Assembly: GCF_900086715.1 (NCBI RefSeq) | Contig: NZ_FLKH01000011.1 | Span: 186,001 to 250,000, forward strand | Direction: 5' to 3' | Source: Gracilibacillus timonensis | GTDB lineage: Bacteria > Bacillota > Bacilli > Bacillales > Amphibacillaceae | DNA: 64,000 bases | Shown: positions 27,531 to 36,437 of the stretch, piece by piece | Position numbering within the stretch: the stretch's first letter is position 1 | How the letters are laid out: every line of letters starts with the position of its first letter | Program-made: the position numbers and the translations under genes | The notes under the pieces: model-generated | Database searches by the model: none | What the model was told of the DNA's origin: nothing | The model's input: the letters and a program-made list of their open reading frames with translations, nothing else

Positions 27531-27578
27531 ATGAAAAAAGTTGTTATCTATGAAAAAATAAGGGGAGAGGTTAAATGA
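27531..27578 (+). CDS. Putative 15-residue leader peptide
   Basis: A short frame, MKKVVIYEKIRGEVK, preceded by AAGGAG at optimal spacing. Its TGA overlaps the ATG of the solute-binding-protein gene (ATGA), and the ribosome-binding site of that gene (GGGGAGAGG) lies inside it. This arrangement would couple translation of the lipoprotein to the leader. It is too short for domain recognition and could be a chance frame. Confidence 0.35.
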   Translation: MKKVVIYEKIRGEVK

Positions 27579-29188
27579 TGAAGAGAAATTTTTGGTTATC
27601 AATAATGTTTTCAGTACTTTTAATTATTTTAATAGCATGTAATACAGATGACTCAGCAAATCAAAATGATGGTGAAAATGATAGCGATAACAAATCGGTT
27701 GAGGTAAATAAAGAGGGCTATCCAATTGTAGATGAAGAAATAACATTATCATTAATGGCTCCTGGTACCGGTATCGCAGAATGGAAAGATATGCCTACAT
27801 TACAAGAATACTCAGAGAAAACAAATATTAATTTTGATTACGATACGCCACCATTAAGTGATTTTCAAACCAAATTGAATTTAGCATTTGCAAGTGGAGA
27901 TATTTCAGACATTATATTCGGTGCCTCAACAGATGACTTAACACCAAGTATGGAAGTTAATTATGGTGAACAGGGTGTTTTAATCCCTTTAGAAGAATTG
28001 ATTGATGAATATGCTCCAAATCTTAAAGCATTGATGGAAGAAAATCCAGAAATAGAAAGGTCAATCACCACGACAGATGGACATATTTATGTATTACCAG
28101 CTATCAATCAACATCCTACATCAGCGTGGCCAGCGGGTCCTATGTGGTTTAACGGTGAATGGTTAGATGCACTAGGTGTAGAGGAATTACCAAAAACGAC
28201 GGATGAGTTATATGAGTTGTTAGTGCGTTTTCGTGATGAAGATCCCAATGGCAATGGTGAAGCTGATGAAATTCCTTTAATTGATGTCAAAATGGAAAGT
28301 ACAAGAAGATGGTTGCTAGCCGCCTTTGGAATGAAAGAGTGGGGAATTGAAGAAGTTGATGGAACAGTTAGATATGCACCAATCACAGAGAATTATAAAG
28401 AATATATAACGTATATGAATAAATTGTATGACGAGAAATTACTTGATCCCGAGACCTTCTCACAAGCGGATGAACAGAAAAAGGCAAAAGGACAGCAAAA
28501 TAAATTAGGTTTATTTCCTGATTGGTTTTCTTTCTTTACAACAGGGCAAACGGAAGAAGAAGCAATGAATAATCCGATGTTTCATCCTTTGACAAGTGAT
28601 GTGTCACCGGAAATAGTTTTACCTGGAAATCCTGGAATTAGTAGAGGGGCTTTTGCCATTACCAAAAACAATGACTATCCTGAAGCTTCCATACGATGGA
28701 TTGACTATCTCTATTCTCAAGAAGGGCGAGATTTCTTTGATCAAGGACCAGAAGGTTACTTGTGGGAAGAAGGCGAGGATGGTCAAAGAGTTTTTAAAGA
28801 TGTTCCTGAAGAATTCGATAGTAGTGAAGATTATCGTGGTTCTTTAACACCAGCATATGCTATTAATACACCAATGCTAGTGGATTTAGTAGAAACCGCA
28901 CCAAGATCTGATTTTGAGTTATTCATTGAGGAAGAAACGAAAACGAAAGTAGATGCATATGCAGAAACAGCGTATCCATTAGTTTACCTAACAGAGGAGG
29001 AGCAAGAAGAAATTAACACAATTGAAGTGGACTTAGAGTCTTATGTAGAACAAATGGAAGCAAAGTTTATCACAGGAGTAGAACCATTAACAAATTGGGA
29101 TAAATATATAGAAACAATCGAAAACATGAATATTGATCGTTATGTAAAAATTTATCAAGCTGCATACGATCGTTGGGCAGAAAACTAA
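27575..29188 (+). CDS. LplA-type solute-binding lipoprotein without adjacent permeases
   Basis: A 537-residue exported lipoprotein with lipobox LIAC at Cys-22 followed by an Asp/Asn-rich linker. The body is a family 1 solute-binding fold of the large LplA/AlgQ type. A DPNGNGEADEIPL segment near residue 228 resembles a calcium-binding EF-hand-like loop known in alginate-binding AlgQ proteins. It is a clear paralogue of the protein at 45497-47125 (shared DPNGNGEADEIPL, shared ending YxxIYQxAYD). No permease or ATPase adjoins it, so it may dock on the permeases encoded at 47213-49104. GH3 and GH38 genes follow. Confidence 0.9.
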   Translation: MMKRNFWLSIMFSVLLIILIACNTDDSANQNDGENDSDNKSVEVNKEGYPIVDEEITLSLMAPGTGIAEWKDMPTLQEYSEKTNINFDYDTPPLSDFQTKLNLAFASGDISDIIFGASTDDLTPSMEVNYGEQGVLIPLEELIDEYAPNLKALMEENPEIERSITTTDGHIYVLPAINQHPTSAWPAGPMWFNGEWLDALGVEELPKTTDELYELLVRFRDEDPNGNGEADEIPLIDVKMESTRRWLLAAFGMKEWGIEEVDGTVRYAPITENYKEYITYMNKLYDEKLLDPETFSQADEQKKAKGQQNKLGLFPDWFSFFTTGQTEEEAMNNPMFHPLTSDVSPEIVLPGNPGISRGAFAITKNNDYPEASIRWIDYLYSQEGRDFFDQGPEGYLWEEGEDGQRVFKDVPEEFDSSEDYRGSLTPAYAINTPMLVDLVETAPRSDFELFIEEETKTKVDAYAETAYPLVYLTEEEQEEINTIEVDLESYVEQMEAKFITGVEPLTNWDKYIETIENMNIDRYVKIYQAAYDRWAEN

Positions 29189-29201
29189 TAAGGAATGAAA
29201 T

Positions 29202-29246
29202 CAAAGGCTTGTTATTTATATCATCGAGTATGATAACAAGTCTTTG
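29202..29246 (+). terminator. Stem-loop between the SBP and GH3 genes
   Basis: CAAAGGCTTGTTAT pairs with ATAACAAGTCTTTG over 14 positions (one G-U). There is no T tract, so it is more likely a partial terminator or 3'-end stabiliser that raises the lipoprotein level over the downstream enzymes. Confidence 0.5.
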
Positions 29247-29344
29247 ACACACCATAATTTGCTGGAAGAAATTTTACATAAGACAACAAATTGCTATGAA
29301 TAAAAAGTAGCTATTAAATCGAGTGGAAAAAGAGGTGAGACCGA

Positions 29345-31603
29345 TTGATAGAACAACAGGTTGATCAATTACTAAGTCTAATGACTTTAAAAGAAAAAGT
29401 AGGACAATTAAACCAAAAGCTATATGGCTGGCAAGTATACAAAAAAGAGGGGGACAAATATGAACTAACAGATATATTTAAAAAACATGTTGAAGAATTC
29501 CAGGGGATTGGAGCACTATATGGTTTATTCCGAGCAGATCCATGGTCAGGTATTCATTTTGATAATGGTATTCCTTTAGAAGATTGTAAATATGTAACAA
29601 ATATGATTCAACGATATTTAAAAAAACATACAAGATTAGGTATTCCGGTATTATTTTCAGAAGAATGTCCTCATGGCCATCAAGGATTGAATAGTATTGT
29701 CTTTCCAACACATATTGGTTCCGGTGCCTCGTGGAATCCAAAACTCCAACAAAGAGTATCAAACTATGTAGCAAAGGAACTACAGGAAAAAGGGGTGCAT
29801 CTTGGACTGGTGTCAACGTTAGATATAGCAAGAGATCCGCGATGGGGTAGAACGGAAGAGTGTTTCAGTGAAGATCCGTACTTATCATCTAAAATGACGG
29901 AAGCAGTAGTAAAGGGGATGCAAGGGGATAGCAAAAAAGCCCCGAAAGTTCTAGCAGTGTTAAAACATTTTGCTGCTCAAGGTTCTGCAACTGGTGGCCA
30001 TAATGCCGGACCAGCCTTAATTGGTGAGCGTGAATTAAGGGAAATACATATTCCACCAATGAAAGCAGGGATTGAGGCAGGAGCATTAGCATGTATGGCA
30101 GCATATAACGAAATTGATGGTGTTCCTTGCCATTCCAATCCATATTTATTAACAAATCTTCTGAGAGATGAACTTGGATTTCAAGGCTTCGTAATGGCGG
30201 ATGGTGTCGCTTTAGAGAGGTTACTTCAACTTACTGGTAATATAGGTTTAGCAGCGAAATATGCACTAGAAGCAGGTGTAGACTTAAGTTTATGGGATGA
30301 TATATATACTAATATAGAATGTGCAGTGAAAGATGGACAAATAGCAGAAGAAACAGTAGATAAGGCAGTGAGAAGAATTCTATATGTGAAATTCCTTTTG
30401 GGTTTATTTTCTGCAGATTATCAAGAAGATACTACATCCATTGTAAACCGAGAGGAAGGTAGGAAGTTAAGCGTGGAAATTGCTAGGGAATCGATTACCC
30501 TTCTTAAAAATAAGCAAAATCTATTACCATTAGCAAAAGATAAGCGAACAATTGCTGTTATTGGCCCCAATGCAGATCATGTGTATAACATGCTTGGAGA
30601 TTATACACCACCGCAACGGGAAGATGCTGTTGTGACGATAAAAGAAGGAGTTTCTTCTATTGTCAATGATCATTGTAAAGTGTTGTATACAAAGGGATGC
30701 GATATTCGATCAGAGGACAAATCTGATTTTGAACATGCGAAAGCAATAGCAAGTTTATCAGATGTGCTTATCTTAGCATTAGGCGGTTCGAGTGCTAGAG
30801 AATTTGGAATGTCGTTTCATACAAATGGTGCAGTAATAAATATGGACCAATCACAAATGGACAGTGGTGAGAATGTTGACGTAGAAAATCTACGATTAGG
30901 TGGAGCCCAAGAGGAATTGGTACAAGAGTTAGCAGAATTAAACATCCCGATGATTGGTGTCCTTGTCCAAGGGCGTCCACATAGTATCAAGAACATTGAA
31001 CCTTTTCTGGATGCTATTTTAATTGGTTGGTATCCTGGACAACAAGGCGGTAAGGCAATAGCAGAAATTATTTTTGGGGAGATAAACCCTAGTGGTAAAT
31101 TGCCAATTTCTATTCCATATTCTTCAGGGCAGCTTCCCGTTTACTATAACTATAAAGATAGCGGTGGAAAAAAAGATTACTATGATGGTTTAGGAGAAGC
31201 GATGTACAGTTTTGGCTATGGGCTTTCTTATTCTTCTTTTGATTATCAATTTGATTCAAAGCAAGAATTATTAATTAAACGAGAGGCATTAAATAAAGGT
31301 AAGGTAGTAGAACTTCCGATTGAAGTAACGAATGACGGACCTTACGATGGGTACGCTGTGATGCAATTATATATAAAAGATATCGAATCATCTGTTACTC
31401 AAAGAATGTTAGAATTAAAAGATTTTCAGAAAAGCTGGATTCGAGTGAACGAAACCAAAACAATCACATTAACTTTAACAAAAGAGGATTTGTCAGTATG
31501 GAATTTACAAATGAAGCAAGAAGTAGAAGCAGGTAAAGTATTGCTGATGGTGGGGGATTTTTCCAGAGGGTTCATCGAAAAAGAACTGATTATTAATGAA
31601 TGA
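29345..31603 (+). CDS. Glycoside hydrolase family 3 (beta-glucosidase/xylosidase-like)
   Basis: A 752-residue enzyme starting at a TTG with GAGGTGA at good spacing. The GH3 N-terminal barrel (~1-345) has LFSEECPHGHQG, STLDIARDPRWGRTEECF and KHFAAQG. The nucleophile aspartate is in FVMADGVALE near residue 286. The C-terminal sandwich (~385-610) has SITLLKNKQNLLPL and AVIGPNADHVYNMLGDYT. A fibronectin-III-like end (~650-750) closes it. There is no signal peptide, so it acts on imported oligosaccharides. The specificity is unclear; family members cleave beta-glucosides, xylosides or N-acetylhexosaminides. It is 9 nt from the alpha-mannosidase gene. Confidence 0.92.
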   Translation: MIEQQVDQLLSLMTLKEKVGQLNQKLYGWQVYKKEGDKYELTDIFKKHVEEFQGIGALYGLFRADPWSGIHFDNGIPLEDCKYVTNMIQRYLKKHTRLGIPVLFSEECPHGHQGLNSIVFPTHIGSGASWNPKLQQRVSNYVAKELQEKGVHLGLVSTLDIARDPRWGRTEECFSEDPYLSSKMTEAVVKGMQGDSKKAPKVLAVLKHFAAQGSATGGHNAGPALIGERELREIHIPPMKAGIEAGALACMAAYNEIDGVPCHSNPYLLTNLLRDELGFQGFVMADGVALERLLQLTGNIGLAAKYALEAGVDLSLWDDIYTNIECAVKDGQIAEETVDKAVRRILYVKFLLGLFSADYQEDTTSIVNREEGRKLSVEIARESITLLKNKQNLLPLAKDKRTIAVIGPNADHVYNMLGDYTPPQREDAVVTIKEGVSSIVNDHCKVLYTKGCDIRSEDKSDFEHAKAIASLSDVLILALGGSSAREFGMSFHTNGAVINMDQSQMDSGENVDVENLRLGGAQEELVQELAELNIPMIGVLVQGRPHSIKNIEPFLDAILIGWYPGQQGGKAIAEIIFGEINPSGKLPISIPYSSGQLPVYYNYKDSGGKKDYYDGLGEAMYSFGYGLSYSSFDYQFDSKQELLIKREALNKGKVVELPIEVTNDGPYDGYAVMQLYIKDIESSVTQRMLELKDFQKSWIRVNETKTITLTLTKEDLSVWNLQMKQEVEAGKVLLMVGDFSRGFIEKELIINE

Positions 31604-31612
31604 GGGATAACT

Positions 31613-34600
31613 ATGCAAAGAATTTATCGTTTGATCAGACAGTTAAGAGAATTACAACATATTGATGTAATTACGATCAATAATTGGCATTCAAAAATAT
31701 ATATCTATGAAGAGGCAGCAACTTACTCTTTTATAAAAGAAAATAAGATAACGATTGGCGATCATCTGATTAATTCAGGGGAAACTGCTTTTTTAAAAGC
31801 GACTATTGATCTCCCGACTATTATCGATGGAGAACTTGTCGGCATTACTTTTAAAGTAGCAGGACCAGGTGGTCAACTTTCACATTATGAGGCATTATTA
31901 TCTATCAATGGAGAACCATTACAAGGGTTTGATCGCAATCGTTCCTTTTATAAACTTCCGACCTATCTATCCAATGAAACGTCATTAGAAATGGAGCTAG
32001 AATTATTTAATCCTGTTGGTATACCAGAGGATCATTTGAGAGGATTTAATCAAGTGGCTAGTGCAGAAACAGATCCACCGCCACTCTATTTAGAGAGTAG
32101 CAAAGTGGTAAAAGTAAGAAAAGAAGTGCAAAATTTATTGTTCACGGTACAAACTGCTTGTTCTACTTTGGATTTATTGAAAGAGGAACCTTCTCGTTCT
32201 AATGTTCTATACCGTACATTATCAGAAGTTGCTGATGCATTTCGCATCATCACAGATATGGAGTTAATGGATGGAGCATTTATAGAAAAACAAGATAAAA
32301 AGGTACGCAATGTATTGGGATCATTAGCCGGTTATCGAGAAGGCACGATTAAAGCAATTGGTCAATCACATATTGATGTTGCGTGGCTGTGGCCATTAAA
32401 GGAAACGATTCGTAAAGCCTCCCGTACTTTCTCTACTGCCAGCACATTGTTAGATGAATATACCGATTTTGAATATGCACAAAGCCAACCACAATTATTT
32501 GAATTTGTGAAGAAATATCATCCCAAAGTATTTGAACGTGTAAAAAAACAAGTATCTTCGGGCAGGATGGAAATTATCGGTGGGATGTGGGTTGAACCAG
32601 ATCTAAATATACCATCAGGAGAATCTCTAGTTAGACAGTTACTCTTTGGTAAAAAATATTTTCAAGAGGAGTTTGGACAAAAAACGAGGGTAGAATGGTT
32701 ACCTGATACGTTCGGTTATTGTGCTTCATTACCCCAGCTGTTAAAAAAGGCTGAGATTGATTATTTTATGACTACTAAACTGAATTGGAATGATACGAAC
32801 CGTTTTCCTTATGATTTGTTCTATTGGGAAGGAATCGATGGTACAAGTATTCTGTCTTATTTACACACGATTTTAGGCCAGCAAACAACACCGAAAGACA
32901 TTAAAGAAACATGGAATAATTTTAATCAGAAGAAAGTATATGATGAGCGAATGTTAGTGTATGGCTATGGTGATGGAGGAGGTGGAGTTACTCGTGAAAT
33001 GATTGAATCTCTAGCGCGTTCTGAGTCACTTCCAGGTTTACCAGACGTAAAGTTCAGTAAAGTACATGATTTTTTTGACCATGTGAAAGATAGAGGGCCA
33101 AATTTACCAACATGGTATGGTGATTTATATCTGGAGTTGCATCGTGGTACTTACACTACCCATGCAAAAATGAAAAAATATAACAGATTAGTAGAGAATT
33201 TATTTCGTACCCTTGAGGTTTGGTATTCTTTCAGTTATTTATATTTAGGTGTTGCCTATCCGAAAGAAAAAATAAATGAATTATGGAAATTAATTATGTT
33301 AAATCAATTTCATGATATTGTACCTGGGACTGCCATTGAACCAGTTTATCAATTATCGCGAAAGCAGTACGAAAAAGTGTTGCATGAAGGCCAGGAATTA
33401 CAACAACAAGCATTAAGCCAGATTGTTTCTTCTATTCATACGGAAGGATCTGGGAAGCCTTATGTTGTATTTAATAGTCTTGGTTGGGATCGAGAACGAA
33501 TTTTTATATTAAAAGGGGGGAAAGAGTTACTAAATAAGACGGTAGTAAACCAGAAAGGAGAACCTTATCAAGCTGATTATATCAAGCTCAATGATACAGA
33601 ATTTGAAATGCAAGTAGTGATTTCTAATGTTCCACAATTTGGATATAAAACCGTATGGCTTACAGATTCAAATACCAATCATTTAGTAGCATCGAAAACG
33701 TTTATGAAAGAATGGGAAACGGTTTATTATAAAGTTCTATTTAATGATAAAGGGTTTATTACAAGGTTATACGATAAAGAAGCTGATAGAGAAGTGGTGG
33801 AGACAGGGCAACTAGCAAATGAGTTACAGCTATTCGATGATCTACCAACAAATTGGGATGCCTGGGATGTGGACCCGGAATTTGAATCACAGCAATTAGA
33901 TGTAATGGAATTAATTGAGGCAAAAGTTATCTATTCAGGTACTGTAACCGATGAGCTTTCTTTTCAATGGAAAGCTAACCAATCAATAATTACACAAAAA
34001 ATTATTTTTCATCACACTTCGAAGTTAATTGATTTTCATACGGAAGTTGATTGGAAAGAAAAACATAAGCTATTAAAGGTAGCCTTTCCTGTAAATATAT
34101 TATCTGCTCATGCAACATATGAAATTCCGTTTGGGACGATCCAACGCCCGACACATAATAATACATCTTGGGAACAAGCGCAATTCGAAGTGTGTGCGCA
34201 GAAGTGGGCGGATCTATCAGAAGGGAATTATGGAGTTAGCTTAATGAATGATAGTAAGTACGGATACGACATAAAAGGGAAAAATATTCGTTTATCACTT
34301 TTACGTGCACCGAAATGGCCAGATGAAAGTGCTGATATAGAGAAACACGAATTTGTGTATTCATTATATCCACACATCGGTGATTGGAGAAATGCGCATA
34401 CAGTACGTAAAGGACATGAACTTAATACAAATGATTCTATTATTCAGACGGATAAACAAAAAGGTAAGCTTCCACCTTCTCATTCATTTATTAGTATGGA
34501 AAGCAAGAGTACTATACTAGATACCATAAAATTAGCTGAAAATGGAAAAGGTATTATTATGAGGTTGTATGAAGCAGAAGGAAGTGAGACAATAATGGAG

Positions 34601-34765
34601 CTTAAACTAAAGGATAAACTAATCTGTTATGAAACAAATTTGCTTGAAAAACCTATTAACGATCCTCGAAAAGTTAATGACTTAGAAATGAAATCCAAAC
34701 CTTACGAAGTTACCACGTTCTGTGTCACTAAAAATGGAAGAGAAATAAATGCAAAATTTGATTAA
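31613..34765 (+). CDS. Glycoside hydrolase family 38 alpha-mannosidase
   Basis: A 1050-residue cytoplasmic enzyme. An N-terminal beta domain (~1-240) precedes the GH38 catalytic domain. Its zinc site begins at GQSHIDVAWLWPLKETI (~247), and the catalytic nucleophile lies in EWLPDTFGYCASLPQLL (~365). NQFHDIVPGTAIEPVY (~565) supplies the further metal histidine and precedes the C-terminal beta domains. It removes alpha-linked mannose, releasing D-mannose with retention. Length and motif order match bacterial GH38 proteins. It follows the GH3 gene by 9 nt, so both act on the same imported glycan. Confidence 0.95.
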   Translation: MQRIYRLIRQLRELQHIDVITINNWHSKIYIYEEAATYSFIKENKITIGDHLINSGETAFLKATIDLPTIIDGELVGITFKVAGPGGQLSHYEALLSINGEPLQGFDRNRSFYKLPTYLSNETSLEMELELFNPVGIPEDHLRGFNQVASAETDPPPLYLESSKVVKVRKEVQNLLFTVQTACSTLDLLKEEPSRSNVLYRTLSEVADAFRIITDMELMDGAFIEKQDKKVRNVLGSLAGYREGTIKAIGQSHIDVAWLWPLKETIRKASRTFSTASTLLDEYTDFEYAQSQPQLFEFVKKYHPKVFERVKKQVSSGRMEIIGGMWVEPDLNIPSGESLVRQLLFGKKYFQEEFGQKTRVEWLPDTFGYCASLPQLLKKAEIDYFMTTKLNWNDTNRFPYDLFYWEGIDGTSILSYLHTILGQQTTPKDIKETWNNFNQKKVYDERMLVYGYGDGGGGVTREMIESLARSESLPGLPDVKFSKVHDFFDHVKDRGPNLPTWYGDLYLELHRGTYTTHAKMKKYNRLVENLFRTLEVWYSFSYLYLGVAYPKEKINELWKLIMLNQFHDIVPGTAIEPVYQLSRKQYEKVLHEGQELQQQALSQIVSSIHTEGSGKPYVVFNSLGWDRERIFILKGGKELLNKTVVNQKGEPYQADYIKLNDTEFEMQVVISNVPQFGYKTVWLTDSNTNHLVASKTFMKEWETVYYKVLFNDKGFITRLYDKEADREVVETGQLANELQLFDDLPTNWDAWDVDPEFESQQLDVMELIEAKVIYSGTVTDELSFQWKANQSIITQKIIFHHTSKLIDFHTEVDWKEKHKLLKVAFPVNILSAHATYEIPFGTIQRPTHNNTSWEQAQFEVCAQKWADLSEGNYGVSLMNDSKYGYDIKGKNIRLSLLRAPKWPDESADIEKHEFVYSLYPHIGDWRNAHTVRKGHELNTNDSIIQTDKQKGKLPPSHSFISMESKSTILDTIKLAENGKGIIMRLYEAEGSETIMELKLKDKLICYETNLLEKPINDPRKVNDLEMKSKPYEVTTFCVTKNGREINAKFD

Positions 34766-34857
34766 TTATTGGAAAGCATAAGGTAGCGGTAAATTTAAAA
34801 TAACATAGTATTCATATAGTTCAGCTAATGTTTCCATCAAAAAAATATATATTGCTC

Positions 34858-34925
34858 AAATAACCTCGTCGTGTTTATACTCTTTCTTTAAATGGGTATA
34901 TGGGGTTATTTTTTTCTGTGTTGCT
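34858..34925 (+). terminator. Terminator after the GH38 gene
   Basis: AAATAACCTC pairs with GGGGTTATTT (one G-U), an inner TATAC/GTATA pair shortens the loop, and the stem runs into seven or more T residues. Confidence 0.75.
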
Positions 34926-34998
34926 TGTTCAGATTAAAAAAATAGGAAAATAGTATAGTTTTTGGCTTTTCATATTCGGTTAAATCAACAAAGTCAGA

Positions 34999-35037
34999 AG
35001 GTAAGCGATTGCAATGCACGATAAATTATTTTAGACT
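34999..35037 (+). promoter_or_regulatory. ROK-gene promoter with cre-like site
   Basis: TTGCAA (35009-35014), 17-nt spacer, TAGACT (35032-35037). AGGTAAGCGATTGCA (34999-35013) fits the cre consensus with one mismatch and overlaps the -35. Confidence 0.5.
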
Positions 35038-35180
35038 TAATGCAGTAAGAGGAATAAGTTTTGGTGCGAATGGGAAATAAATCACTAATAACAAGGGATG
35101 TTGGATTTATTTCTTGTGAAATGGGGTGTTTCTTTAGATACTTTTTGCAGTTAGTGGAGAAAGTGTGTGGAGGTGCAGAT

Positions 35181-36404
35181 TTGAAAAAACATCGTACCGG
35201 CGACTTAAAGTTTATTCAACAATTAAATGAATCTGTTGTTTTAGAGGTAATTAGAGAGAAGGGTCCGATTTCACGAAGTAAGATTGCTAAGGTGCTGGAA
35301 GTAAGTCCTACGACTGTAACATCAGCTGTTAATCTATTAATGGCCAAGGAGCTTGTCGTCGAGGATGGAATTGGCATTTCTAGCGGAGGAAGGAAACCGG
35401 TTCTTTTACGATTTAATCCAACTGCTCATTCTATCATCGGGGTATCTGTCACCAATACGAAGATAACCATTGCGGTATTAGACTTACATGGCAATATTCG
35501 AAAGCGCGAAGTCCATCCAACAAATTATGCAAAAGGGAAAGTGATGGTGGAACTGTTAGTGACAAAGGTGAGCCAATTTGTACAATTATACGAAGACTTG
35601 CCACACTGTCAAGGTATTTCTGTTGTATTGCCCGGTATTATTGATGCACAACACGGTACCGTATCTTACAACTCTAAATTAGACTTATTTGATGTACCCT
35701 TGGCCAAAATCATAGAAGAGCAGATTCATCTTCCCGTATTTATTGATAATGATGCGAATGCATTAGTATTATCTGAATATTACTTTGGATCTTTTACACA
35801 TTATAAGAATCTCATCTATATTACGATCGACGAAGGAATCGGTTCAGGGATTATGATCAATGGACAAATCTTTCGAGGCAGTAATGGAAGTTCTGGTGAA
35901 ATAGGACATACATCGGTTGTCCCAGATGGTATGAAATGTGAATGTGGTAGCAGGGGTTGCCTAGAGAATTATGTGAGCTGGCCGGTAATTTATGCCAAAA
36001 TCGTAGCTGCTATGATGGCGAATGCTATACAGTCCACTATGTATACCATGATAGGAGGTGATATTCGTAAGCTAACGCCAGAAGTCTTTTTGAAAGCGCT
36101 ACAGGAAGAAGATCCGTTAGCTTTACGTATCATGCAAGAAATGGTTCGCTATTTATCGATAGCGCTTAAGAATTATATTCATTTATTCGATCCGGAAGCG
36201 ATTATATTGAGCGGCAGTGTGGTTCAAGGGAATCAGCTGTTGGTAGAGCAATTGCAGCAGGCCGTGAAAAAGAAAGTAATCCCAAATTTAAGAAGTAAAA
36301 TCAATATACAACTCACACCTTTAGGCAGTGAAAATCGGATGGTAGGCGCTGCAGCTGTATTGTTTAATAATAAATTTAGATTTACATTCGCCGCGTCAGA
36401 CTAA
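35181..36404 (+). CDS. ROK-family transcriptional regulator (XylR/NagC type)
   Basis: A 407-residue regulator. I start it at the TTG at 35181, which follows GGAGGTG at optimal spacing and aligns with the paralogue at 49666 (HRTGDLKFIQQLNES versus KRTGDLKLIQELNRS). An N-terminal winged helix (~20-75, SRSKIAKVLEVSPTTVTSAV) is fused to a ROK sugar-kinase-like domain with DNDANALVLSEYYFG and the zinc motif CECGSRGCLENY. Such proteins repress sugar operons and respond to free sugars. It is upstream of, and probably controls, the ABC importer and the two oxidoreductase genes that follow. Confidence 0.9.
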   Translation: MKKHRTGDLKFIQQLNESVVLEVIREKGPISRSKIAKVLEVSPTTVTSAVNLLMAKELVVEDGIGISSGGRKPVLLRFNPTAHSIIGVSVTNTKITIAVLDLHGNIRKREVHPTNYAKGKVMVELLVTKVSQFVQLYEDLPHCQGISVVLPGIIDAQHGTVSYNSKLDLFDVPLAKIIEEQIHLPVFIDNDANALVLSEYYFGSFTHYKNLIYITIDEGIGSGIMINGQIFRGSNGSSGEIGHTSVVPDGMKCECGSRGCLENYVSWPVIYAKIVAAMMANAIQSTMYTMIGGDIRKLTPEVFLKALQEEDPLALRIMQEMVRYLSIALKNYIHLFDPEAIILSGSVVQGNQLLVEQLQQAVKKKVIPNLRSKINIQLTPLGSENRMVGAAAVLFNNKFRFTFAASD

Positions 36405-36437
36405 CGCGGAATTATTAAACACGTTGGAGGAGATAGA

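Larger units (their letters stand above)
34766..35180. other. Intergenic region of about 410 bases: terminator and ROK-gene promoter
   Basis: Contains the GH38 terminator (34858-34925), a cre-like site overlapping a promoter (34999-35037) and about 140 nt of leader. An in-frame extension of the ROK gene back to 35061 is present but lacks family similarity, so I treat it as untranslated. Confidence 0.5.

Noticed and set aside
35061-35180. N-terminal extension of the ROK regulator
   Set aside because: No ribosome-binding site at the longer start and no similarity to the paralogue; the TTG at 35181 with GGAGGTG is better.
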